A stretch of 64,000 nt of DNA from Eutrigla gurnardus. Lineage: Eukaryota > Chordata > Actinopteri > Perciformes > Triglidae. Location of the stretch: assembly GCA_963514095.1 (NCBI GenBank), contig OY741266.1, positions 3,551,501 through 3,615,500 of the forward strand. Direction: 5' to 3'. Positions within the stretch are counted from its first letter, which is position 1. Each line of letters begins with the position of its first letter. A model generated the notes under the pieces. It was not told the DNA's origin, made no database searches, and saw nothing but the letters and a program-made list of their open reading frames with translations. Of the stretch, positions 1 to 11,459 are shown one piece after another. The position numbers and the translations under genes were made by a program.

Positions 1-343
1 TACTAAATGTTAAACTTGTTCATACTAAATGATATAAACGACAAACGGACTTTCTTAACTTGAAAAATTATCTTTTGAATCGACAAACATCATATGTGTA
101 ATTCATGGGACGATTCAATGAAAAAGTTATTTGTCCTTTGCCGTTGACTACTATATGTATTTGTTGTGAAATAAGATTCCATGTGGCACTCAGCCTTTCT
201 GTGTGCACAACAGAAGCAACCAGACTCCATTGACAAAAACAGTCATTTCATCTTGCTGTGTCATGATGTCATCATGGCAGCCCTCCTCTTCCCTCTTGTG
301 TCATTGTTTTGTTTCCCCATGTTTGTCATCTGATTGTTTCTCC

Positions 344-350
<7 letters not shown>

Positions 351-414
<64 letters not shown>
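351..414. repeat. (TG)32 microsatellite
   Basis: This is an uninterrupted run of 32 TG units followed by CGCGCC. The open frames across it on both strands (poly Cys-Val or Thr-His) are artefacts of the repeat. Confidence 0.98.
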
Positions 415-419
<5 letters not shown>

Positions 420-895
420 CAGTGGGCGTGGCGTTCTGCGGCTGCTGCTCCAGGTGGGATTCATCAGCCACTAATCACCTCCCAGCAGTATAAGAAGCCT
501 GGTCTGATTGTCACTCATCGCCAGAACGTTTCGTCAACATGAGCGTTTCGCCTGCCTGCCAGTTTGCCGTTCAGTCTGCCTGCCTGCCTGCCTGCTCGCC
601 TGCTCCTTCGTCTACCAGCTTTCCCTGTGCCGCTGTATCTCGCTCTGGGAAATTATTTGTTCAGCACACGGACGCCATTACCACGTGGAGGGACGCCTCA
701 CCTGGCTTTTGGTCTTCACTAGGCACGCTCTGGAGAGCTCACCACTCGCACCATTGATGTCACCAGCCCTGTCCCCTTTATTTCCCCCGTGCACATTGCA
801 CTAGTGTTATTCTGTCACACATTAAATCACGTTTAATTGACTCTCGTTGTCGTGTCTTGCATTTGGGTCCAGTCCTCCGGTGTTCGTTCATAACA
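415..895 (+). repeat. probable LTR remnant, 5' end unresolved
   Basis: The stretch has the layout of a fish LTR. A TATA-like TATAAG at 489-494 is followed by a CTGCCTGC-rich transcript leader, an ATTAAA signal at 821-826 and a terminus ending CATAACA near 895. The same arrangement is seen in the better defined LTR at 5102-5472. The left end merges with the TG microsatellite, so no TG start or target duplication can be placed. It could instead be another promoter-bearing repeat. Confidence 0.35.
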
Positions 896-1932
896 TGCTG
901 ATTGTTATAAAAACACTTTTTTTACAATGTCGACAGAAACTAAATTAAACTCATCAAACCCCTCTGTTTGGGGTGAGACACTGCAATGGCTGTTAATTTG
1001 CTTCTTTAGTAATTGTATTTTTTTACATTCATAAATTGTACCATTTCTCCAAAAGCCTCTTTTAAAAACTACACTCAACTAACTCAAAGTCCTTGTATGA
1101 CCTTTCTCTTCAAGGCCATTGCTTCATATCATTTCAGTCCTTCGAGCTAACCAAGACATTGACCTATAAAGCGTCTTTTCACAACTTTTACAGCATAGTT
1201 GCCACTCCCTTGCTCGGCTCCCAGGGTTACCCAGTCAGAGCTGTAGCACATTAACACAAATGAGAGTTTGACTCAGCGGAACAAAGAGTGTCCTTTTATT
1301 CCAGCCAGAAAACATTCCTGTTTCTGGAAACAAAAGAAGCCCAGTAAATGTAGGTATTGTATGTAAGTGCTCTAAGTGAACAAGTTGAAGCTGAAAAGAG
1401 GAAGTAAAAAATAGGAGCCAATGGAAGGAAACGGCTATGAATGGCTCTTTGGATGTGTGTGCACAATACACATGAAAAGTTACTCCAGATAAATACGTTT
1501 CTCAGTAACATTATACTTTATTGGTATTCGCTCATAGCAGATAGAAGACTTAGGGTCAGGAGCAATCAGTTTCATAGAACGGGGTTCAACATCTGAGTTC
1601 AGCATCTTTCAATTTCCAACACTTTTTGGCATGTTTGTCTCAGCCTGCTATTAATTGCAAAAACATCCACCCATAACAATGTGAGCTTGAGAGATACAGA
1701 CTGCAGCCAAAATCAAAGCCAATCGTTCAAAAGGCAAAAAAAAAGATGTGCCTGTAGAAAAAGACCAGCAGTTATTTAGGATTCCATTTCCAATTCATGA
1801 ATTGAATTTCAAGCGGTGTCCCAAATTGGCTGAGCTTGACCGCAGCTCTGCTCTATGTTTTCATGGCATTTGAAAAGCAGTAATTGCATCATCCAAGATA
1901 CCGATAACTCCTAACTCACAGCAGCAATGGAT
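896..1932. other. no recognisable feature
   Basis: This is AT-leaning unique-looking sequence. Open frames are short, with no known domain, and no terminal repeats or RNA gene were recognised. Confidence 0.5.
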
Positions 1933-2105
1933 CCAGGCGGAAACCTCCAGTTCTGCAAAGTTGTGCCAAAGCTGAAGTGCCTTAAACTTTAATTCTCTCT
2001 ACTGGCCATCAGGGGGCGACTCCTCTGGTTGCAAAAAAGTCTGATTGCATGGAGGTCTATGAGAAAATGACCCTACTTCTGATTTGATTTATTATGTTGC
2101 ATATG
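1933..2105 (-). mobile_element. MITE family X fragment (copy a)
   Basis: This copy contains the family hallmark CTGGCCATCAGGGGGCGACT (2003-2022), then a CTGATTGCATGGAGGTCTATGAG-like stretch and CCCTACTTCT. The same blocks recur at 2264, 32088, 38045, 44690 and 45480 (last inverted). The family is dispersed and non-coding, and I know it as a common teleost DNA-transposon-like repeat. Strand is given relative to the copy at 32088. Confidence 0.75.
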
Positions 2106-2263
2106 TGGGACCCACAGCAATGTTAGCCGTAATAATGGACATGGTCACTTTTATTTTGTTGTATGATTTGATTTGAACGAGTAAAGCTCACACAGGCATT
2201 TTGGGCAGGTTAAGATGTAGGAGTGTGCAGGCGTCATTAAGTAGTCCTAGCCGACAATCGCGT

Positions 2264-2468
2264 TACAATCAAGCAGCAACCTCTGATTCTGAAAAGTAAA
2301 GCCACGTTGCAGTGCCTTCAACTTGGCAATTCTCCCTGCTGGCCATCAGGGGGTGACTCCTCTGGTTTAAAAAATAAGTCTGATCGCATGGAAGTCTGAC
2401 AAAATTGCCCTACTTCTCTCTTGGTTTAATATCTCAATAAAGTTTGTAAACATGAGTTTGTGGTCTTA
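2264..2468 (-). mobile_element. MITE family X fragment (copy b)
   Basis: This is a second copy in the same orientation as the one at 1933. It carries CTGGCCATCAGGGGGTGACT and a longer right part ending TGTAAACATGAGTTTGTGGTCT. The two lie about 330 bp apart in direct orientation. Confidence 0.75.
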
Positions 2469-3837
2469 GCTTAACCTTGAATTATAAGGCTAACTTTGTT
2501 AACATTGTCATCTTGAACAGGGTGTAGTTACCTCTGCAGCAGCTGCACAGTGTGTGAATATTCTGTAAGAAGTCTCCTCCTGTCCGAGTTCACTTCTCCT
2601 TCTCAATAGGGAAGACTTGTTATGAATTCCCCTCATACTGGACTTTATCTTCAAGCAGTTTATAGTACGCTACCCACTTTCCAATGGCACCTGAGTCTTT
2701 ATTGCCCTCTCATTAATTCACTTAATGCAAATATAAAAGCCACAATTGATATTTTCTTGCAGTGTTGCCAATATTCCCATGAAGCAACTGGTGTGGCTTG
2801 TTGGAATTGTCAGTGAACAACACAGGAAGAAGGAGGGATTCCTCTGTCTATTGAAGGAGGCATTTCACTACACAGGGACTTCATTCATATGGTTTAGGAA
2901 ATGTGCAAATTTTGCACACAAAGCCAGCTCTCACCAGCAGCATGAGTTCTGCCTTCCTAGGAATGGAGGAAAATCCTCCCGCGGTGAAATGACTCTTCTA
3001 TAAAGCGCTGACGATTGGACAAATAATCACTTGTGCTTCTAATATTTAGAGCAGGAACCGAATCCACTTGCTGTTTGTTGACTGGATTTCATGTCACAGA
3101 TTACCCATTAGCTTCTATTCATCAGGTTGGCTTGTCTTATTGTTTCCTCAAGAAGAATACAGGCAGAATGGTGAGAGCACACATTTAGGGGGCTGTCACT
3201 ACCGTATTCCTGGGGCACCAGTTGTGGTGTTGTTGTGGTAAAACATTTATTATTTGTTACTGTTTCCCAAACTGCTGTGAGACTGTGTTGCATATGTATA
3301 TCAGCCATTGGAGGGAACAGAGAATAACTTTTGAAAAGTCAGGTAAAGAAGGAGAGGTGGATCCTGCTTCATCCATTTGAAGGACTAAATGAGTGACTGT
3401 TCTAAAAGCTTTCCTACCAGGCTGAAATATTAATATTTGCTGCTCAGGGACATTAACCGTATCCTCGGAGTGAGGCAATGATAATTATTAATGAATCTCA
3501 TTTTCAGGCCACTGTGCTGGATGTTCAAAGTGCCTGCGACCTTCAGAATGAAATCAAAGCAGTGTCGACTTCTATCAGGAGTCAGTGGACTAGAAATGAG
3601 CAATCTGTTAAAATTCACATATTGCAGTTGGAGCTCATCCTGCTGATTTGTTTATCTCAGCAGTTGTGCTCTAGATGACTTATTCATGAACATCTGGAAA
3701 ACCACGTCACTCCAGAAGATGTCACACTTTTATTCAAATAGACTGATCAGTCTCTTTTGTACTCAGTGATGCTTCAGGCAGTGGCATCATTTGAAAAAGC
3801 CACAGATACATTGTTATAAATGGTCACTGGTTGCAAA
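2469..3837. other. no recognisable feature
   Basis: No domain, tandem repeat or terminal repeat was recognised. All open frames are under 90 codons and lack family resemblance. Confidence 0.45.
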
Positions 3838-3955
3838 AATCCCATGATGGCAATGGTCAAAATCCAAGATGGCAACGGTTGGAATGCCGAACTCGAGGCT
3901 TCAAAACTGTAGTCCACAACAATGGGTGACATCACAATGACTATGTCCACTTGCA
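3838..3955 (-). mobile_element. MITE family X end fragment (copy c)
   Basis: This matches the other end of the family. It has the CCAAGATGGCAACGG block, a GGCTTCAAAACTGTAGTCCAC block and GGGTGACATCACAATGACTA, which recur at 38880-38920 and 45140-45225. The rest of the element is not seen next to it. Confidence 0.65.
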
Positions 3956-5101
3956 AGTTGCACATTTTGCTGAACAGCAGCCATTGGGGCTAAAAGTGTC
4001 CAGCATCATGGCCCACTGCACTTCTGTTATTTCACAAGATTCTCCAGAGCCAGTTGCTTTAAAGCTGCTCAAATCAAATGTTTGTATTAATATGAAAAAA
4101 ATACTGTTATTCCAAATCGTGACAAATCCATAAATACTATAAAATATGCAGTTCACCTAAGCTCTAGTGTTTTAACAGCTACATAAGATGGACAGGTCAA
4201 ACAAACACAGGACTTTTACCCAGGAGTCTGCTGTTTGTGTCCCATGAGAAACCAAGTTTACGTTGACTTATTTTACCTTAGTTTTGTTACTTAGATACTA
4301 GAAGTGGAGCCTAACTGGCATTTCAAGAGTATCATCCGTCAGGGCCGTACCCACCATTGAGGTATTTTTTCTGAGGTGTATATAATAAAAGTCACAAAAT
4401 AATTGCCTAAAAATGACTTTACATTGGCACGGCAAAGACATTGTAATACACCAAGATGACAACTTGCGCATCTGATCACTGCGTCATTGCTTGTGGGTGT
4501 GCGAGTGGGGAAGTGGATGATTATGTCGTCAACTTGAGGCAGCACCAGGATCAGCGACAGGCAGCACTTAAATCCATGCAAAGCATCATACAGCCTGATA
4601 CAGGAAACTAGAGAATTTTACTAGTGGACTGCTTGTAGTTCAATGTCGTTCATCCCCAGACATCATGTGACGAATAGCTCCTGTGTCGTCGCGCTCGGTT
4701 AAACAGTGGCCATCCATCATGATGCTGGCTAGTTAGTTTCACTTGAGTGAATTAACTAGCTAGCTAGCCAGCAATGGTAGACTAATTAACTTTCAACAAA
4801 ATGCTTTAATTTCAATTCAGTGTAAAGGGTTCACATTCATGTCAAAACTAAAAAAAAAAATATTTTCATTGCATGATTATCCTAGCAGATAACATTTACA
4901 TCTAAATATCAATTGACCCTGTGTTCTGATGGTGATGGAAATGAGAGAGGAAGAGCAGGGATTAGCAGGATTTAGCATTATGTCCCTGTGCTGTTCAACA
5001 CAAACAAAAACTGACCTGATCCAACTCAAACAATGTGATTACCACAGAGATGTTCTTTGGTAAGTGCAGTGGAACCTTTAGGCTCAATTTAACAACAACA
5101 C
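3956..5101. other. no gene; short hairpin at 4724-4772
   Basis: The only structure noted is an imperfect inverted repeat: GCTGGCTAGTTA at 4724-4735 against TAACTAGCTAGCTAGCCAGC at 4753-4772. Otherwise nothing was recognised. Confidence 0.45.
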
Positions 5102-5472
5102 TGTTACGGCCCTGCTGGCCTTAACCTTTCATCCCTGCAGGAGGTGCTGGTGACGGTGATGAGGCTGATCGGGTGCACCTGGGCTCAGTCCTGTAGGAGG
5201 CTTTAAAACCCCGGCCCAGCTCAGTGCTCTCTCTCTTCGCCCTGCCTGCTGACGCACATTTTGGTTTGCTGTCTTTTGGTTTCACATCCATCATGACATC
5301 CACACACCGCAGCTACTCACCCACATTTACACTACTGATTATACAGATGAACACACCTCATCTTTGGTCTATGTTAAAACTTAAACTCTTGTGTTAATAA
5401 ATTATTTCATTTATTGGCACTCTTGCGTTCCGTTGTTCCTTTTGTCACTGCTTTTTGAGCCAGGCTGTGACA
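5102..5472 (+). mobile_element. solo LTR, Ty3/gypsy-type
   Basis: The element starts TGTTACGGCC and ends CTGTGACA, giving TG...CA termini. It is flanked by ACAC on both sides (5098-5101 and 5473-5476); read as ending one base earlier, the duplication is AACAC. Inside are a TTTAAAA box near 5201, a CT-rich leader and an AATAAA signal near 5396. No coding sequence or second LTR is nearby, so this is a solo LTR left by recombination. The gypsy assignment rests on the TGTTAC terminus common in fish gypsy LTRs. Confidence 0.75.
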
Positions 5473-6564
5473 ACACAAACACCTAGCATAATTAAAGTGT
5501 AATAATATAGTAATACTGTATAAATATATTATTGTATAACACACATTTAGCTTCTGTTTGTGTTCTGTTTGATACACATTTCTATAATTCTAATCCAAAA
5601 TGATTCAAATTCAAAAATAAAGTGTATATAATTTTACTAAATTATTTTTTGTGATTTGACCATAATCATACCCTGACCTTAATCATGACCTTATTTGGTC
5701 ATGCTTAGATTTCAATGGTGTCTGTAGTGTGAATTTCCCTTTACTTGAACAATTTAATTAAACATTGTAGGAATTAATTTTCAGATGTTTCATGATCATT
5801 TTAGCCTCTTCTGTATTTCCAGACTGTAGTGTTTATTTATTGCAACATTTAACCTGATTCTCATGTATTACTGCTTGACAGATCATTTATGCTACTGCCC
5901 ACTGACATGGTTTTAAAGCTATTGTTATCCAATTTTTGCTTTCCAAACGTCTTAAAATGCACATCTTTAGATCAGGGAAATCACATTTTTTTCCGAGGGG
6001 GCATGCCCCAGAACCCCCCTAGCAAATGTTGAGAGCAATGTGTTGTTGAGAGGTTTGTGCTGGTAAAAGATGCAGATTGATAGAAGTCATGATATTATTT
6101 GTTGCAATTGGTTGGTACTAGCTGATGTAAGCATGCATGTAAGATGTTATCTTTATATGATGATGATATTTCAACAACAGCCTCCAGCCACATGTCTATG
6201 CCCATTTTGAAGTATTGCATTAAAAATGTTGTTTGGAAACCTCCTCACCCTTGCAAACAAGTTTTGATCCTCGTTTAAGGTGGTCTCTGCCTTTTGTTGG
6301 AAAAGAGTTGATGTGCTAAATTCGTTATCGTCGAGCCTTTGTTGAATTAGTTGTAATGCAGTGAACATTTAACCCTTGTTACTGATCATCTAGGTCTGCT
6401 GTTGGTGTCTCCTCAGATACATATTTATCTTGTATTCTTTTTCTTTCTGTTTTTAAAGGTTGAATCATTTATTCAAACAGCTGTAATTTTCAGCAAACAT
6501 GAACATTTCTGATTAAAAAGATATGGATTGCTTTAGCCTGTGACATGTTTAAAGGTCACACCAG
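5473..6564. other. no recognisable feature
   Basis: This is AT-rich sequence. A short GC block near 5990-6025 (GGGGGCATGCCCCAGAACCC) resembles fragments of dispersed repeats but could not be assigned. Confidence 0.4.
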
Positions 6565-6695
6565 TTGCTATAAGCTGCAGTACTGGTCATATAAACTACT
6601 GGTCATATAAGCTACTGGTCATACTAGAACTGGTCATACAAGCTTCTAGTAATAGCAGTACTAGTCATACATGGTAAGACCAGTAGCTTATAGCT
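6565..6695. repeat. short degenerate tandem repeat (CTGGTCAT)
   Basis: Five to six degenerate units of about 18-22 bp each contain ACTGGTCATA. The last part (ACCAGTAGCTTATA) is in inverted orientation to the first (TATAAGCTGCAGTACTGGT). Confidence 0.7.
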
Positions 6696-8404
6696 CAGAA
6701 CAGCTTAAGTGTTTTGACCTGAGTAAAGATTGCAGAATAATGATCAAGTTGTCTATAGTTTTCTTCAAACACATGTTGGAGTTTACACTACAGTTGATAG
6801 ATTCATCCGTTCCAGAGGTTGAAAATGCACACCACCCGCTAACATGCACCTCCATACAAATAAGTATATTTGACCTCACATCTGAGCAGAGGCACCAGCC
6901 TAAGAGGATAATTATGAGAGGATCCGTGCTAATGATGTCTTTAAATTTCACTGCCCTTCACCAACGCGTCAACTTTGACCCGAGGAATAGTTTGCAATGG
7001 CACGATTGTGAAAAGTTCAATTAAGCTGTAATTTGAGGCAGAGTGCAGAATAATTGCAAGTCAGTGGGTGGTCTTTTATTTCAGTTTGAGCATGCCTAAT
7101 AAGCAGTCTGTCTCGCTTCTCACCAGCTATTAGCATCTGTTCCCTGATGTGAGATGTTGCTGAATTATAAGAGAATGAAAAAAATGTCTTACCATGTTTG
7201 TGATTCATGATGTCTTCTGAGTTCAGAGAAAAATAATGAAGAAATGTTGTTTGCCTGCCTTGGTTAACAATGCCTTGAAATGGGCAGTCAAATTTATTTT
7301 AGTAAAGTAACACACAGGCTGGATGTAACACACAGGCTGGATGTTTATAAGATTTATTTTGCTTGGTTGCTTCTGACTAACCGACGTAAATACAACTCTC
7401 TTGTTAAACATCAGAGACTTGTGCTTAGAAACAACCTCTTACACATTTTCCACCTTCGCTATATCTGCTATATTGGCTAGACTTACTGAAAATAGGCTGG
7501 ATTGGATATTAGGACACATCTGTTCTATCAAGGGGTACATACTCCTGGGTGTTCAAATCCAAGATTTCCTTCATGAACTAACTTAAAGAGCGGTGAAAAA
7601 TATATAGGATTCCTTGAATGCACTACATTGATGGTGAACTAGAGCACGTTGTCCCATCCTGTCCTATGCACTAGAATTGATTGTTTTCAATCACAAAATG
7701 GCACAAGCAATTACTGCCCTAAGACCACATGAAAACAAATCACTGCAAAACTGGTGACAATTACCATTGCACCTTAGATTCCTTCACCCGAGTCAAATAA
7801 ATAACATGCTTGTTTCTGAAGGGGGTTCACAGTAAACTATGGCCAGGATGGCCGTGCATATAACACGCTGAGTAATTGAGACCATGCATATTTATAACGA
7901 AATAGAGACCCTGTCGCCCCCCTGGATTTATTGGCGAGAGTTGTGGTTTTGGCGGAGGCCCTATTGCAATCTATCGCTTTATAAAAGGGCTTTCGTGAGC
8001 AAAACAGTCAATCTGTCATTTCTATTAGAATGGGATATATCAAGAACATATATATCAGCGCAATGGCTCCACGGTCAACAGATCATGTTTCTGTGGGCAA
8101 GGACTCTAAACAGTTCATGGAAAAGGAAGTGATCACCATTGGCCAAATGCCAGTGACAATAGAGTGGACCTGCACTTGCCATTTTACGTAGTCCAGCAGC
8201 ATTTTCGTGTTAAAAAGCCAGTTGAAAAGTTTCCCTTTAATTAATGTTACCGTACAAGCAAAGCTTGGGTGTTCTGGATGCATCCACTCACTGCAACACC
8301 CCTGCAAATGCAAGTGAGTGCAAATAGAAAAAGGTATTGTCCCGTAACTTGCACCATACCTGCTCTATGTACATTGTATATCTGCAGTTTGTTGCCTTTT
8401 CATA
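6696..8404. other. no gene; 18-bp direct duplication at 7307-7343
   Basis: Only an exact duplication of GTAACACACAGGCTGGAT (7307-7324 and 7325-7342) stands out. Small open frames here have no recognisable domain. Confidence 0.4.
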
Positions 8405-8560
8405 GACTGGTGTCGTAGTCATCGGGACATCACCGATTGGTTTGTGGACTATGGTTCTGAAGTGAAAGTTCAGCATTTTGGCTGTCACCATCTTGGATTT
8501 TGGCCATGGAATGATTGCAACCAGAGAAAGGAAGTGACCATATTTGGACTGTGGAGGAGA
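8405..8560 (+). mobile_element. MITE family X end fragment (copy d)
   Basis: This fragment carries GTCGTAGTCATCGGGACATC, TGGTTTGTGGACTATGGTTCTGAAG, CCATCTTGGATTTTGG and GACCATATTTGGACTGTGGA. These are the blocks of the copies at 32088 and (inverted) 45100. Confidence 0.65.
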
Positions 8561-8628
8561 GACAGCAGCAGAGCAGCAGCCCTAGTGCCATCCTGACCAT
8601 ATATACAGTATATATATAATATGACCTT

Positions 8629-9082
8629 GGGTCATTCCGTGCCAACTCAGCCACCCATGTACATGACACCTCTCAGATTTTGCTGAAAAGCGGTGAAAAT
8701 ATGCCTTATGTTACCAAACAAGGGAATCTGAAGTTTCAGGTCAATATCTCAAACGGTTTGCCCGTGGCGTCCATTTGAATTTCAAGTGCCACACCCCTTT
8801 TTCACACATTGGAATTTCGCATTTCATTTGTTGGCATTTTTGGAGGCCCATAACTTCTCTTCTAATAGTGATAGAAGGCTGAAAAAAATTGGTCTGTTAG
8901 TTCCTTGTGGTTTGTGAAATTCAAATGGACGCCACGGGCAAACCGTTTGAGATAATGACCTGAAACTTCAGATTTCCCTCGTTTGGTAACATAAGGCATA
9001 TTTTCACCGATTTTCAGCAACATCTGAGAGGTGTCATGTACATGGTACCCCGATATTGGCTGTTTTCACATGGAATGACCCC
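8629..9082. mobile_element. foldback (hairpin) MITE
   Basis: Two arms of about 155-165 bp (8629-8785 and 8916-9082) are near-perfect reverse complements around a 130-bp loop. The termini are GGGTCATTCC and GGAATGACCC. Matching arm blocks include TGTCATGTACATGG with ACCCATGTACATGACA, and CCGTGGCGTCCATTTGAATT with its complement. There is no coding capacity. The superfamily is unknown because no target duplication could be fixed. Confidence 0.85.
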
Positions 9083-9242
9083 ATAATGTCATATTACTGT
9101 GGCCAAAATACACACAGAAATGTGAAACATATATTCAATCAAAAACTCTTCAGGTGAGGAATGACAACTGGAAATGCTGAGGGGGTGATTTTGAGCTCAC
9201 TTCCAGATTAGTGAGGGTGACCTGGAGATATCCATCTGCTCA

Positions 9243-9359
9243 TACTTGTTATTCTGTGCTGATGGTGTTGTTTCAACGAAACAGGTCAGACTCAATCCTA
9301 ACATCAAGCCCTGGGTCACCAGAGAACTGACACTCTGCATTAACTTAACAAACAAATGG
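9243..9359 (+). pseudogene. LINE relic, endonuclease-RT linker
   Basis: One frame gives a short stretch with the core PNIKPWVTRELTLCINLTNK. This resembles the linker between endonuclease and RT of fish Rex-type LINEs (commonly NKPWVTxEL). There is no other LINE sequence on either side, so it is a small old fragment. Support is limited to this one motif. Confidence 0.35.
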
Positions 9360-10070
9360 CATTCATACCATACCTGACCAACCAGCCAGGGGACCATGTT
9401 GAGATCTTGAACTACTTGGGCACAGAGATCGATGAACACAGAGAAGTGAATACATGACATTTTGCATCAATCATACCCGTTCACCACTCCTTCCAGCTCC
9501 TCCCATCAAGAAGGCCAAATAGACTGTCGCTTCTAGTAAATTCAGCTTTGCACGCCTGCTCTTATTTATTTTTTACATGTTTCAAGTTCATGAGTCCCTC
9601 AATTAAATGTTATTTATAGTGTCATATCACAACAAATGTTTCCTCAGGACACTTTCAGAGTCCCAAAATCACCAGCAGCAATCGTTAAAGCTCCACAGTG
9701 GCGAGAAAAACAGACTTTTTTGGAGCACACTAGGCTCTTGGGGTCCATCTGCATTTGGTGTTGGTAGTATTATTAGTAGTGGTAGTATAAATACATGGGT
9801 GTATGTTTTCTGCGAGCTGCTATGACAAGTTTATATCTCCATGTGATACAGTTTTATGAATCTTTGAAGAATATGTGTAAAGAAAGCTAAATACCTGTAG
9901 TGTTTCCCCATTGGTCGAAGCTGCAAACCATTGTTGGAAGAGCAGAAAAGACACGTAGCCATTTTATAAAGAATAGACCTCCCTATTCATAAAAAAATAA
10001 ATAAATACATACAATAGTGGCCTCTACATTTATGTCAATGACCTTCCACTTCCATGATCCCATTAAGCTA
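9360..10070. other. no recognisable feature
   Basis: No domain or repeat was identified. A short AAATAAATAAATACATACA stretch lies near 10000. Confidence 0.4.
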
Positions 10071-10531
10071 TTAAAGGCATAGTCCGGAATTTTGGACATA
10101 AGACCTATTTTCCAAGTGAATCGGTGTGTTCGAGACGTCTGGAGATGTTTTCAAGAAATTTCATTCAGTTCTTCTAGTTGCCGAGTTTGCTTATGCTATG
10201 GCTAGCGCAAGTCAACGGTTCTTAGCTAGACAGGCATTAAAAACAGTCTTGCCCACTCCACAGTGCACCCGAGGCAAATCCATTGTAACGGCAGACTATT
10301 GATGTACATATGTGTTGATAGAATGTTTGAAATAAAACCAACCTTGCATTTCTAAGGATTTATGTCTCAGCAGCAGCAGCAGCGTGTCATACTTCCTAGT
10401 AGGCTATGGCAGCGGCGGACTGATATCACCTAGCACTTATAAGTTACCGGTTCTATAATAGTTTGTTTACCTGCTGTCATTGCTACAGACGCAGAGTAGC
10501 CTGCAGTGCTAGTTTCTTCAATCTCACAGAA
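10071..10531 (+). mobile_element. 5' part of unidentified DNA transposon
   Basis: The segment begins with a stretch I recognise as a common teleost repeat start (AAGGCATAGTCCGGAATTTT at 10076-10095). It runs into the ORF relic at 10532 through a CAG-rich leader (about 10366-10385). It is taken as the non-coding 5' region of the same element. The superfamily is not determined. Confidence 0.35.
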
Positions 10532-10770
10532 ATGGACACTTTTGGAGAATATACTGAAACTTTTGAAGACTCTGATGAGGAGTTTTTTTTCCACCCAAAC
10601 CCAACCGTACCTGTACGAGCCTGAATATACAGAGGAAGAATTGCGCGAGAGGGATGCTCAAAGGGCAGAACGTGAACGAGCGTGTGGAGACCGAGATAGC
10701 CCCCGCTGGAGCTGAGAACCGGGACCGAACAAATGGAGACTGGTGGTGCGAGGAGGGAATCCCCCGCAAC
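10532..10770 (+). pseudogene. P2X7-like (ballast-domain-like) transposon ORF, 5' part, frameshifted
   Basis: An ATG at 10532 opens an acidic start (MDTFGEYTETFEDSDEEFF). At a run of eight T (about 10583-10590) the frame must shift by one base to continue into PYLYEPEYTEEELRERDAQR. A further shift leads to a TNGDWWC stretch near 10731-10750. This order (acidic N-terminus, YEPEYTEEEL, charged helix, WC-x-C start) resembles fish proteins annotated as P2X purinoceptor 7-like, which carry the P2X7 cytoplasmic zinc-binding domain without a channel. The zinc-binding part is lost here into GC-rich sequence. Alternative: an unrelated low-complexity ORF. Confidence 0.4.
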
Positions 10771-11082
10771 GCGTCCGAGGGTTTACGGGTCTACGGACGG
10801 AGCAGAGGTCCTGCTTCGCGGGGCGTAATTGTGGCTTCGCGCGGCCGTGGGCTGCCCGGTGTTTGCGTGAGGTCCAAGCGCTTTTCACCCAGGTCTGAGG
10901 GCATGAGTCCCGACAATTCGTCCCGGTTCGATTGCCTATTCACGGGCAGTATTTCGGGCCCAGCCTTTCCATCGGGCACTCTTTTGTTAATTTGCCTTTT
11001 TTTATTTTTCGGGTAATACTGGCGGGGATAACATTCCCTGTCAGAGGCAGGCGTTCAGGGCTTCGGCGCGGGTCGGCTTGGC

Positions 11083-11335
11083 CACCGCCACGGCTGGCGC
11101 CTGTCGTCCCCGGCCATCACCACGGCGTGGGTCGTCCCCGGCCGCCGCCACGGCTGGCGCCTGTCGTCCCCGGCCGCCGCCACGGTTGGCGCCTGTCGTC
11201 CCCGGCCGCCGCCACGGCGCGGGTCGTCCCCGGCCGCCGCCACTGCTGGCGCCTGTCGTCCTCGGCCACCGCCACGGCGTGGGTCGTCCCCGGCCGCCGC
11301 CAAGGCACGCGTTGTCCCCGGCCATTGCCACGCAG
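11083..11335. repeat. GC-rich minisatellite, alternating 28/32-bp units
   Basis: There are about eight units, each ending GTCCCCG and starting GCCGCCGCCACGG. Longer units carry CTGGCGCCTGTC and shorter ones CGTGGGTC or CGCGGGTC. All six frames stay open across the array, giving Pro/Arg/Gly-rich shadows on both strands. None of these should be read as a gene. Confidence 0.9.
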
Positions 11336-11459
11336 CCGGTCGTCCCTTGCCTGAATCGTCACGTCGATCACCGTATCAGACGATTGAAGTTGTCCTGCTC
11401 GACTGGGGTGCAAAGTTCCACGACACTGGGGCCATGTATATAATAGATATAATAATAGT

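Noticed and set aside
203..542. Open frames across the TG repeat on both strands
   Set aside because: They are produced by the dinucleotide repeat, with no domain outside it.
11041..11443. Pro/Arg-rich proteins encoded by the GC-rich array on both strands
   Set aside because: All frames are open because of repeat composition; unit lengths of 28 and 32 bp do not preserve a frame.
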